NCBI GenBank assembly: GCA_024516155.1
Contig: JAJJXM010000014.1
Coordinates: 682,001 to 746,000 of the forward strand
Direction of reading: 5' to 3'
Length of the DNA: 64,000 nt
Origin: Pyronema omphalodes
Taxonomy: Eukaryota > Ascomycota > Pezizomycetes > Pezizales > Pyronemataceae
Part shown: positions 21,886 through 32,829 of the stretch, piece by piece
Layout: every line of letters begins with the position of its first letter
Position numbering within the stretch: position 1 is the first letter of the stretch
Program-made: the position numbers and the translations under genes
The notes under the pieces: generated by a model
Seen by the model: only the letters and a program-made list of their open reading frames with translations
The model's database searches: none
What the model was told of the DNA's origin: nothing

Positions 21886-23227
21886 CAAACAACGAAAATA
21901 TGCCTTGAGGCTCCTGTCCCTACCCCCCTCTCACCCCGTCATTTCACGTTGCCCCTCCTCCTACCCCATCCCAAACTATTTCAACAACGCCATACAGTCC
22001 CCGGGTGAATATGATTGCGACTGGTCCTCCGAATCACGTCCTATCACTCGCCTAACATCGGTGATCTCCTCCCTCCGACATTGGATACGGCCGACAACTA
22101 CCATAGAAGACACGGCCCGGCCAGACCCAACTCCATGGAAGGAACCTCCGATGACTAGACACCTCCCCGCCCGATCGAAAGACGCCGCCGAGACAGAACA
22201 CTACATCCTACTACACCGTCTATGAAGCTCTCCCAATACCATCATAGCATACACCGACGGATCGAAACTCGACGACTCGGTCGGTGCTGGCTTCTACGTA
22301 TCCCACGGCTTCAACACAAACATCCGAAAGTCAATCCCAATGGGTACAACAAGTGAAGTCTTTGATGCGGAACTCAAAGCAATCGAAGAATGCATTCACA
22401 CTTGTTCATCCCACATCCGCCGCGAACGCTTGCAATACCGCGAACTCCACCTCTTTACGGACAATCAGGCCGCCATCATCAGAGCCACCAGACTCTCCCC
22501 AGGCCCGGGCCAAGAGACCGCGATCGCCATCCACAACCTCGCTCACACCCTCCTCCAACGAACGGGCACCTCTATCCACCTCCACTGGGTGCCCGGACAC
22601 ACCAATATCATCGGAAATGAAGAGGCGGACCAACTCGCGAAATTAGCCACTTCAGCCACCCCAACACGCCCCCCCCCCCAACATCATTATCGTGGATCCG
22701 TCGACAGGTTAAAGAAGCGCTCGCGAAGGAATGGAAAAACTGGTACGAACGAAGCCCGAAATACAAGACGTACGATGCACCGCATAAAAAATCACTCGAC
22801 ACGGCATACACTACAGCCCCGAGGAAAATATCCACAGCCATCCTTGGCCTCCGTACAGGACACGGATATTTTCTGGACTGTTTGGCACACCCCCCCTCAC
22901 CTACCTACCCCTCACGCGCATGCCCATGTCCCCTACACCCCCCTCAAACTCCCAAACACTTACTTCTATCATGCCCCCTCTTTACCCAACACCGCATACG
23001 CCTCCGAAGGGAGCTGAAGCTACCCCGACACCGACAACTCAATCTACGCATTATCCTGCACACGAAAACCGGCATCACAGCTCTGATCACCATGATTTCT
23101 GACACCAAGGTCGCCACCTCAGAGTGGGCACACACGGTACTGAGTAAGTCCCCCGGAGAGCCTAACAGACAAGACAGACGAACCGAGACGACAGGCTGGG
23201 GAACATTGTTGGACCCAGACGAGGAAC

Positions 23228-23264
<37 letters not shown>

Positions 23265-23796
23265 TAAGAATAATAAAAATGTATATAGTGAACGGAGTGG
23301 GAGAGAAGGAAGGAGGAGAGGAGAAGGAAAGGAGAGGGAAGGGAGCGGAAGAGAGGAGGAAGAGAGGAAGTTCGAAGGAGGAAAGGAGGAGGAAGATGCA
23401 GCGGAGAAAGGAGGACGGAGACAGAGAGGGAGGCATAGAGAGGAAAGGAGAGAGGGATTGGGGAAGAGGAAGGAGAAAGGAGAAGGAGTTTTAAAAAAAA
23501 AAAAAAATAAATAAATAAATAAAAAGGGGACGTCAACGGGGAAGGGAGGAGGAACAACAGTCACCGGGAAGGGTGACTGAAGAGCGAACAGGGCTCCGGG
23601 ACACACCGACGAGACGAGCAGAAATGGAGAGAGAGTGAAGAGGGGGACTACAACCCGATCAAGATAGACCGCTCCGGGGCGTTCCCGGTAACTCCTGGGG
23701 TCACTCTCAGGAGTTAGCAATGTATATACTAGTTAGTCTCCGCCATAACCTTAGGGTTAGATGCGTGTATGAAATAAAAAAAAAAAAAAAAAAAAA
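21886..23796 (+). mobile_element. Tad1-like LINE-1, 3' part with A-tail
   Basis: Begins directly after the Gypsy LTR and contains remnants of the end of the reverse transcriptase region, the RNase H domain, the C-terminal Cys/His segment, a purine-rich 3' region and three A-tracts (23231-23261, 23493-23507, 23776-23796). The last A-tract abuts host coding sequence of family X, so it is the likely insertion boundary. Confidence 0.8.
22228..23232 (+). pseudogene. LINE-1 ORF2 C-terminus: RNase H and Cys/His end, frameshifted
   Basis: RNase H motifs AYTDGSK, FDAELKAI, LFTDNQAA and HWVPGHTNIIGNEEAD are clear. The frame breaks at a run of 11 C residues (22669-22679). In the other frame translation continues (KEALAKEWKNWY..., GLRTGHGYFL, PKHLLLSCPLF), ending at a TAA formed with the first A-tract. 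Before 22228 the sequence has several stops. There is no reverse transcriptase domain anywhere in this part. Confidence 0.85.
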
Positions 23797-24840
23797 GGTT
23801 CCCCCTGTGCAGCAGCTTCGGGCTATCAGACGCTTCCGTTTGCGATACCCAACGACGTCATGGGCATTGGCAGAAGCACACATTACGGAGAAGTGCCGCA
23901 AGCAAAAGTCTGAGAAGCAGCGGCAGGAGCAAAGAACGGCGGCAAGAAAGGCAGCGAGAGACGCGCGCACCGCTGGTAGTAATATTGCGGTTGTTGCTAG
24001 TAGGAGCACTGGCGCGGGATCTGATGCTAGTGTCTCCGCGCCTGTTACGCCTGCAGAATCCGTCGCGACGAATGCGATCGTCGATTCGGTTGTCACGCCG
24101 CAGCGTTGTATAGCACATGGACCCTTGTTGGTAAGTCTTCATTCTTGAAACGGAATGCATTTGATACTGACCTTCAATCCCACAGCCTGATGATACGACT
24201 GCCCTCGCCTCAGCGTCATCTACTCCGGTTCCCACTCCTGCTGTCTCCACTGCCTTAGATGCCGCAACGCCAGAAGCTTTGGTTTTGACAGACTTTGCCG
24301 CCCAACTCTATCACATCGGCGTTGGAGACGAAGAAAACCCCGATTGGTACCTCAATGCTGCTCCAGAGGTCGAGCAACCACTTTTTCTCCCATTCAATGA
24401 AGATGACGAGGACATGTCAAATGACTGGTCTGAAGTCTCTGCATATGGAGCATATACCAATGACTTTTATGGATCGCCGTCTGAGGATGTTCGCGCCTTG
24501 ACTGCCGCAGAACCCATTTCCGAGAGGGTAGAAGATATACACGCGCAGGATCAGACAGCTTCAAACCCCATCGGTCTATCGCTTATTGGCATGGACGTTG
24601 CGTCTCGTTCATTCTGTTGGGTCCTACAGTGTACGACCCTGTGTCTGTCAGTTTTCGTTGCCGTGTGTGAAAAGGTGTGATACTGACTGTTACTTTCACA
24701 GACTGAATCGTCCAATGCTAACGCGGTAGAGCCATTGCTTCCGTTTCCCGTTCCCGCCGTCTCCGGCGGCTCAGATGCTGCCAGACGACGACAGTTATGT
24801 AGGATGGGATTTCGAGGAGAAGACGACAGTTATGGAGGAT
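23797..24840 (+). pseudogene. Family X member X-B, 5' truncated and rearranged
   Basis: Starts within the conserved core (QQLRAIRRFRLRYP) immediately after the LINE A-tail, so the first about 480 residues are gone. The basic stretch and an intron (24131-24185, GTAAGT...CACAG) are normal, and the acidic region (LPFNEDDEDM) is present. At about 24603, inside the SLIGMDVAS motif, the sequence jumps to DNA matching the end of exon 4, the intron and the start of exon 5 of X-E (47697-47880), then to the X-E 3' flank. The open frame ends at 24680. It belongs to the X-E subfamily. Confidence 0.8.
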
Positions 24841-25250
24841 GAGTGGGAACCTGGAAGTCTCTGTCGATCATGGAGGGTGGAAGTGGAGGTGGTACCGGGC
24901 TAGGCGGGACTTGTAAGCGACAACAAACAAATATAGACCGAGTAATGTGGGGACGCCTAACGTCTCTGAGATGTCATCAATCCAATAAATATTCACAACA
25001 ATGGAGACTTTTGCTATTTGTTCACTGGGCATATCTGTTTTCGCATTGAATTCATTAATTGTAATAGCATATTTCATAATCGAACGGTTGAAGATCAGAA
25101 TGTTCTTGATAAGATGTATAAAACTGATCTCATTTGTGGAGCTGGCCTTTTCAGGAACTCAGTGGGGGAGGAGGACATGTTCCCCTTTGACCCCGAGATT
25201 CCCTTGCGTCTGGGTGAGTGGGGGGAGGGGGGGTTCAATATAATACTAGG

Positions 25251-25652
25251 CGCTGTCAAAGGTGGAGTGCTGTTCCAGCATGGGATTTTTCAACGTAAGT
25301 TTTCTTTTCCTACTTGTCCTTATACATCTTTCCTTTACGATGATTCCTTTCTTATCACAACCCTATACCACCATCGTCAGATACTAACACACCCGCAGAC
25401 TCAGCAGTCCTCCTAGACACATTAGTATCAGCAGGCGTTTCGGCAAGTAAACTAGATGTACAATGGTTTACCGACTCGGACCATTCGATTAATTTTCATC
25501 AGGCTACTAGGTTCTTGTATAAACAGATTACTGGGAAACTGTTTGAGGAGAAGAATAGGAAGAATGCTGGAACGGGTGGGGGGCATCAGTGGAGTAAACG
25601 GGCGTTGGGGAAGGAAATGAATAGGAGGAGAGTGGTGGCGTGGGTTGCGTAG
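25251..25652 (+). pseudogene. DPP IV C-terminal fragment lacking the catalytic Asp
   Basis: Two exon-like pieces (25251-25294 and 25399-25652) joined by a GTAAGT...CCGCAG intron. The first reads AVKGGVLFQHG, matching the segment at the very start of the window, then is shortened: the stretch that carries the catalytic Asp in DPP IV (after HG) is missing. The second reads SAVLLDTLVSAGVSASKLDV, WFTDSDHSINFH (catalytic His) and FLYKQITGKLFEEKNRK, the usual DPP IV C-terminus. There is no upstream catalytic Ser domain. It is a partial duplicate on the opposite strand to dpp4. Confidence 0.8.
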
Positions 25653-28203
25653 GGAATGTAACGTCTTGGAGGGGCAAAGGGGTGCGGGGGGGAGGGGGAG
25701 CTGGGCGGATGCTTAGGTTAGGCATTGGTAACGAAGAGATGCGGAGAGACGAAATTATTACGGAAACCAGGGTATGAGCAATACCGAATCAGGAATAAGT
25801 GTAGTGTAAGAATAACAATACCACATCATAAATATTCCCCCAGGATTCACCCATGAACATGAGATCCTTCAAAAAACATTCGTTTCCAGCAGCCAACTAG
25901 AATTCGCGAATAGGTATGCATAGAAATCGGCACCGCATCACTATTTCCCGATTACTTATAATGATCGCCATCAATATAAACACCACTTCTCAAAAATCAC
26001 GAACAAATACCAGAGTTTCTAGATGTGGAAATCCAAAAGCTTCAATACAAATCAAAACATCCTACCAAACAGCCATGCCGCGTCAAGGGTACGGATTGCT
26101 AAAGCCGGAACATATTACACTTGTAATGACTGCCCTTGATATTAACAATATCTCATAACCACTCTATCCCTCATGACCACTTCATCCCTCATAAACCCCA
26201 AACTCCCCAAAGTCCCAGAAACCCCATCCATCCCCCAAACCCTTCTCCTTCGCACTCCAAGCCAAGAAAGAAATCAGGGTTAGGGTCGCGGATTCTACTA
26301 TTTCGGTTAGACAGCACCGTAACATAACATAATATGAAATTAAACCATAAGCCCCCCCCCCCCCCTGCATTTTGATGACGATTATATCAACCCTTTCACC
26401 TGAGAAGCGGTTACGGATGATGTAATTCCATGTGTTGCGGGTAATTGTTTGGAAGTGATAGGCGGAGGTGTTGATGTGTCCGTTGGTTGTTGGCGTTGCG
26501 AATACGGCGGGGAGCGGGGAGGGCTTATACCGTCTCGACCCCCCTCTCGACCCCCCTTCTAGACCCCCCTTCTCAACCCTGCGCTGCATGGTATCAGGTC
26601 GAACGTTCCGACGGATTCTGCGGTAAGTAAAACTCATCAGATACGGGGTATTAATCTATATCGTGTAAGATGTATCAAACACCACGTGATACCCTCAATA
26701 CTGGGACAAAAGATTTATTAATCTGCGGGGGAGGCGGTGGATATACGTCGTGAATTGAGGTTCCTGTCGTGTGCTGTACTTGCTGGTGATGTTGAGTTGT
26801 ATACTCGGTGGAGATTGAGAGATAAGATATCGGTTCTTTTTTTTGTTTAAAGGGTGAAACTTAACACTCGTCGGGGCTATTATAAGTATGGGGTGCTCCA
26901 TCGATGATGTGCAACGAGAAACAATTATATTCGCGTCTATTGTATCAATGCCGTGGGGGATGGGGATGTGACTCTTTCGACCCCCGGATGATATCGCGTC
27001 CGTGGGTGTTTCTGAACGCAAAGCGCCGGATAATTATAGATGTTCACTCGTTGGAGAATAAAAAGAATGATCTGGTTCATGTTATGTGTCATTAGTATCA
27101 AAGCACGGCCATACACAGGATGTTCTTTTCATTTAAATGGTTTTCAGACGACTTTCTTATTTGGTAAAAATATTCATATACGAAGAGGATGGAGTTTGTT
27201 GTGTTTTGCGGCACTGACACCAGTCCATAGACTGGGGACACCGGTATATGGACCCTTTCGCTCGTCTCCCTGACACACCCTCGTCCCCGCTCTCACGCAG
27301 TGGCTCAGTCTCGGCCTCACTGTCTTCCTCCTCCTCATTGTTATCCTCATTCCTAAATTCTCTGGAGTACAACCGATTTTCCGAATAAGATGCCACAGCA
27401 AACTGTGGGCTTTCTCATATCTGGATCGGGCTGTAGAAGATTTGGAAGTGAAAACATATTCCGGTAACACACTGTAAATCGAGATATATTTTGTTTTCCA
27501 CGCGTTGTTGGTACCCCCCAACTTAATCGTGGGTTCCGCCGGACGTTCTAATTGTAATGTATATATCCAACCTCGGCGTTTGGCGGATCGAAATCCAGTG
27601 CATGAGGATATATCTGTATCGGAGTCTCACGCATTTTATCACACCATTAAAATAAGAATTAGTAAAAAACGTTCCGTGGTACTTCTTGTTTGGGAATGAT
27701 AGCTCCAAATTATCAGCTTCTGAAGCCATATTTCAGAATGAACGATCATTTTAGCGTCAAAAGCATGCTGCTGTATGTTTTCACCATTGTATGTTAGCTG
27801 GTAGCGTGGATATGGCCCCGTCAAAGTAAACAACGTAGCAAGAATTACACTGGGAGCGCCAGATGAGAAGCCATTGACCCTCGCAATTCCATAGGACGCT
27901 GCGCGCAGTTATTCGGTCCTCACCATGCGTAGTGGTGCTTTTCACAGCACAGAGGGATGAAGAGTCCAGTGTTGAATGTTTGGAGTTGTTCGACCACCCA
28001 CCAATACATAGTGAACTGCGTCACCAGACCATACTCGATTCCTTACCATCCTCCTCCAGAACCAGGAAATCTGCAAGATCCAACGCAGAATTAGTCCTTC
28101 ATCACAATAATCGCAATATATTCAGCATTAGGACACAATGGAACAATTTGAAGACCTTCAACAGTGAGTTGCTGACAATCCGCGATGGCCATACGTCGTG
28201 TTG
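25653..28203. other. Intergenic region upstream of X-C
   Basis: AT-rich sequence without a convincing gene. It includes a C-run (26351-26365) and a small array of TCGACCCCCCT-like units (26533-26577). From about 27937 to the X-C start it matches the 250 bases upstream of X-A (4037-4291) and, more weakly, of X-E (45527-45783). No copy of the composite promoter is recognisable here. Confidence 0.45.
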
Positions 28204-30813
28204 ATGACGATGATTAGCAGCAACTCAAACCGCGACACTGCTGACAATGTTTTGCCTTCCGCTGCTATCACTGGAACGCCTGATATGTAAGTGAAAAGGA
28301 TTCTTGATCCCGCGATTTTCTAGTATTGTGTTGACCGTTGTTAGTAGCGAGTTACAGCCAGTCTCGGATACTGATGTCCTGATTCATGGGAACACCGATG
28401 GTCTTGCCAGCATGCAGGCCAATGACAACCAACAGAGGTACGTAGTGCTTGGTCCCGTGTGCAGTGAATGATGCTAACTGTCATAAACAGCGCTGCAGAC
28501 CTACCTCGCTATCGGATCCAGGAACCATTGAGCGGAATAGACGAGTCTCTGTTGCTTTTTCCGTCCCACTACCAGCAGTATGCTGCTATTGGGGCTGGGC
28601 GAAACGCTGGTGGATCACATTCACTGACCAGGACTCTACAAGCCGATCATGTTGTGGGGCAGCTTAGGAACCCTTACTTAGGAGACCGTGGTTCACCTGA
28701 TGTGTGGGCCAATGAATATCGGCCGGTCATCTATCCTATTTACCAGCAGGCGGTACAACAATTTGAAGAGCTTGGCGGGTGAGTTGCAAACGTTCCTTCT
28801 GTGATGAAAAGCTCTAACCATCGTCCATAGCAGCATTCATCCACCTCCGTCACCGAGTGGCTATTCCTACAGCACGAGTGCAACATCGTTGGGGTCGACG
28901 CCCGGGCAGCAGATCCCATACTTTGGCAATCGCAATGGACCGAGCACTGCAGGATATTCTTCCATCCCGAGTTACATGGAGATAGGCAACATGATTCGCC
29001 AGCGGGAAAATCCTTTTCCTGGCGATGCCGTGTATTATCCGCCGTCAAGTGGGGTATATGGCATGGCGGGCGCCGGCGTTCCCACGAGGCAACAGCCTCA
29101 TAGCCTTCCTTCCAGCACATATTCGCCCAACCTGATTCACCATACCGCAACCCCTTCCCTCCCGCAACAAGATACCCCAGTTCTCGTGAACAATCAGCAC
29201 CACGGACTTCAGAATTCATGGAGCTATGGTTCGGCCCCACAAAACCCTGGATTTCTAGATTTGAACAATCCTATCCCAGGGCACATTGCGTCAGAATCGG
29301 GTGTTGCTCCAGTCCAAGGGTCGGCAGTCGTCTCAGAAGGAACCCAGAAAGCAGCTCCCAAGAGAAAGAGAGCTAGCCAGCCCAGGGCCAGAGCAGCTAC
29401 TCAAGCCGTTTCTTCTGCGTCTGAAGGATCAGGCATTGTTGCTGAAAAGCAGCATCCGAAGAAGAGGCTTCGCAGGACTGTTGCTGGTAATTTACCTCAG
29501 AAGTGCCTCCAGAATGTCCTGGATTTCTCCTGCGTTGGGCAGCCCGCTGCTAGTTCAGCAGATACCGGTTCGCTCGAATCCGAGTCCCACGCTGTGACCT
29601 CCTCCTCAGTATCCCCGAATTGCAGCACCTCCAACACCACTGAAGCCGCTCAGGCTATTAGCGGTCCCGTATGGCACAGTGCAGTCCCAGGCGATGACCT
29701 GTCTCCCGCCCCCGTCTTGACTGGCCCTGATGACCCGGACAGCGATGTCCTGCCGGCTCCTGACCAGAGCCCGTTACCGTCTCAAGGCAAGACATTGAAA
29801 CTGTGTCTTTTGCCCTGGGAGTATGGGACTGTTCTCTGGTGGCAGGATATCCCCCGAGAGCAACAGCTTCGGGCAGTCAGACGGTTGCGCCTCGCATACC
29901 CCGGGACTTCATGGACCAGGGCAGAGGCTCATATTTCAAAGTGCTGTCGGAAACAAAAGTCGGAGAAGGAGCGACAGGAGGATAGAAGGATCGAGAGAAA
30001 GGCGGCAAGAGATGCTCGCCAGGCAGCGAGAGCTTCTGGCGCCCCCTCTGTCGAAGATCACCGAATTGCTGGTCGTTCCGCAAGCCCCTCCGCTGATGGT
30101 AGTCTCTCCGCGCCGGCTGGACCTTTGCCGTCCCTGGATACTGCTACTGCTACTCCGATCGGACCGCTGTCCTTGTTGGGCCCTGAAGACCATGATCTGT
30201 CTTCTGTAAGTCTTGGTCACCGAGAAAAAGATGCATTGAACGCTAACCACTGATTTCACAGGTGCAAGTTCCCAACCTAAATGCCTTTGACTGCTTTGTC
30301 CCGGCCACTAGTCCCTCCGAACACTCCAGATCAGATACCACCGTCCACGCTTCGGCTTTGGCCATCAGCGACACTGAATTAGAACCCAGCCACCTCGATG
30401 GAGACAGGGAGATCACTCCGGAGTCAGTCTCCACGGCTCTCACAGCAGGCGCCAAGGGACCGCTCTTCCTTCCTTCTAATGAGGAAGCAGATGACATGGA
30501 CGAGTTCTGGTCGGAACTCTTTCAATCAGGAGAATTTCCGAATAATCTCAGGGAATGGCGAGCTGAAGATCTTTTTTTCCACACTCCGACACTTCAGGAC
30601 CCCATCGTTAGCAGGGTTGAGGAAATGAACGCGCGAGATATGCAGGCGGCGGAAAACCTCGGTTTCTCACTGGCTGACATTGGTGTCGCGTCAGCTCGTC
30701 AGCTTCTCGGTATGTCGCCTGACGCTGTGCCTTTCGTCGTTGCCGGGGCCAACAGTTTAGATGAACATGGTTCCGTTGGAGATGCCGAGGAGGCCAGTAG
30801 AGCCAATCAGTAG
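28204..30813 (+). CDS. Family X protein X-C, intact
   Basis: Close paralogue of X-A. Gene model: join(28204..28286, 28345..28437, 28491..28778, 28831..30205, 30262..30813), 796 residues. Exon lengths 83, 93, 288 and 552 are identical to X-A; only exon 4 differs (1375 against 1381 bases, in frame). The basic cluster reads KRKRASQPRAR instead of KRKRGRQPRAG, so the AT-hook-like GR is lost. The core (LPWEYGTVLWWQDIP, EQQLRAVRRLRLAYPGTSW) and the acidic C-terminal segment are nearly unchanged. Two full-length copies with all splice sites and phases preserved suggest that both are functional. A nuclear DNA-binding role is inferred from composition only. Confidence 0.85.
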
Positions 30814-30857
30814 ACTTTTGCTGGTGTTGGGGGTTCGTGGAGCATGTGGAGGTTCTT

Positions 30858-30919
30858 GTAAGTATCTCTCCGGAACTATTTACCTGCATGGCAGATGGAC
30901 GTGCTAACACGCTAGACAG
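30858..30919 (+). other. Conserved 3'UTR intron of X-C
   Basis: GTAAGT donor, GTGCTAACACG branch and CTAGACAG acceptor. It has the same 62-base length and position as in X-A. Confidence 0.6.
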
Positions 30920-31511
30920 GACTTACTAAGCAACGTCGATCATTAGTCAATGGATGGACTGAACTTGGAGTCCTGGACACCTAAGGCCTCCGTCAATGCC
31001 ATTGACTGCCACATTCTTAGCCGCATAACGGCTTGCGTTGGTTGAACAACCAGTATTTTTGTTGTCGAATTCGATCTGTGTTGAGCGTTCGAATGTTACA
31101 TTGTTGAAGGGTTCGGCATGGGAATGATATTGTGAATTTTTACACAGCATTTCACATGTCAGAATGCTTAGTTTCTAAGCAGAGGCGTTACCAGCTCTGA
31201 TTATCAGAAAGTCCGTGCAGTGTATTAAGTTTATATCATTCGTTCGCTGGTGCTGTGGTCGTCTTTCCTTTCTATTGTGTTGTCCTTCTGTTGGTCTTAA
31301 AGCCTTGGTCAGCATCTGGTTGACGGAATTAAGAAATATAATACTCGTTTCAGGATGTAAAGATGCACCTCAGTGACTGTGTGACCGAATATTGAACAAA
31401 GCGTTTCTGGCGATTGGCGGTATTACAGTAATTGACCGCGGTTCCGGTTAAATTCAAAGCAGGGGTTATGTAGGAAACCCTACACTCATCATTTGGTCTG
31501 ATAAAAGCCGC

Positions 31512-31555
31512 GCTAACGAATATTGGCTTCTCATCAGCACAGCCAAGATATTAAC
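31512..31555 (+). promoter_or_regulatory. Degenerate copy of the composite promoter block
   Basis: GCTAAC at 31512, ATTAAC at 31550 (38-base spacing) and CACAGCCAAG at the standard offset. There is no TATA-like box 20 bases on. Confidence 0.5.
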
Positions 31556-32755
31556 TCGGCATTCTTCAACCCAGCGAAATCAGCCATCTTCCCGTGAACT
31601 GCCTCAGTATGGTCGAGAACATCAAAACTATGACATTGAACACACACGATATTTCAGCTCCTTCATAATTACGCAACCTTGGCGTGATAAGTGATTCTGC
31701 AATCATGAGCGGGGCTACAAGAGCAAGGCTATATGACGAAAGTACGAAACTGACCACGTCATCTATTAGTCATTTAGTATAGTACCCTACAATGCCGCAT
31801 TTACTTCTGCAGGATCTATACTCATGTGTTTTCTCTTTTTTTTTACCGCTGAGACTTTTCTTTGGAGACGTCTTTTCACATCTAAAGACCGTTCTTTAAT
31901 AGCATACACTTGTCGCTATTCTATGCGTTATCTCTTCAGAGATTTCTAGCATCGAGATCAAGTAAATGTTTCCGTCGTATATTTAATTGTGTACTTGTTC
32001 GACTACTCCTCCTTCCATGTGATAAGATGGCTCATTGTTTGGCAAATGCAAAAATCGTAGTTGAAGACGTGCTAGAATCGAGTAATCTTTTCGTTTGATA
32101 TCGTGAAACACGTGACTATTTCGATATTTTGTATTTCAATAGCCGGATAGAACTAATAAAATTTGCAAAATTGAAAACTTGTTGGAGTGCGGAAAGTGTC
32201 AACGATATCGCTGAACTCCTCCGGCAGCCGGAGTTGAGTGAATGGTCGCGTGATTTCTGGCGACGGGTAGTAAAGAGCTCACTGAATGTGTATCGGTGTG
32301 ATCTCGAACTTTCAATTTAACAAATATTGGCACGGGAAGCAAGTCGCTGGATTTCAGATTTCACGTGGTCAGTTGCAACGACGTGTCTTCGATGCGTGGT
32401 ATCATGTAGAATGTGCATAAAATCCTTTGTAATGAACTGAGTCCTGCCGCAACAGAGAGTAGGAAATATGGCACGTATTGAAATCTGTATGTGCATCTTG
32501 TACAAAAACGCGATTTTTTGCCGATATCTAACTTGGAATGCAATGATACTTTGTGGGATTTATACAATTCTTCTCGATATAAAGCTCTGACAAAGTATGG
32601 TAAATTATCTTCGGATGAATGGAAGCACTAATATGTGATGTCCGTAGAGTTAAAAAAAAATACAGTGTTATAAATATCAATGATTGTTCCTACCTCAATA
32701 CATCATGGGGTTGTTCAACGGAGTCGGCCCTCATGAATGAGAGAAAATTGTCAAC

Positions 32756-32820
32756 GCTAACCCAATGTTGCTTCGCTTGATCACAGCCAAGGCGCTAACC
32801 ATTTCTTTTCCGCTATTTAA
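32756..32820 (+). promoter_or_regulatory. Composite promoter block without an X gene behind it
   Basis: GCTAAC at 32756 and 32794, ACAGCCAAG between them, TATTTAA at 32814. Flanks match the X-A promoter region over several hundred bases. No family X frame follows before the LINE at 34688, so it may drive a short or decayed transcript. Confidence 0.65.
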
Positions 32821-32829
32821 GCCACCCAA

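Noticed and set aside
14086..21890. Target duplication for the Gypsy (AGCAC against CAAAC)
   Set aside because: Two of five bases agree, as by chance.
23231..23796. A separate SINE between the A-tracts
   Set aside because: No RNA polymerase III boxes or duplications seen; more simply LINE 3' sequence.
11110..23810. Target duplication for LINE-1 (ACTCCCGTG against CCCCTGTG)
   Set aside because: Only vaguely similar; the flanks belong to different genes, so it is not a duplication.
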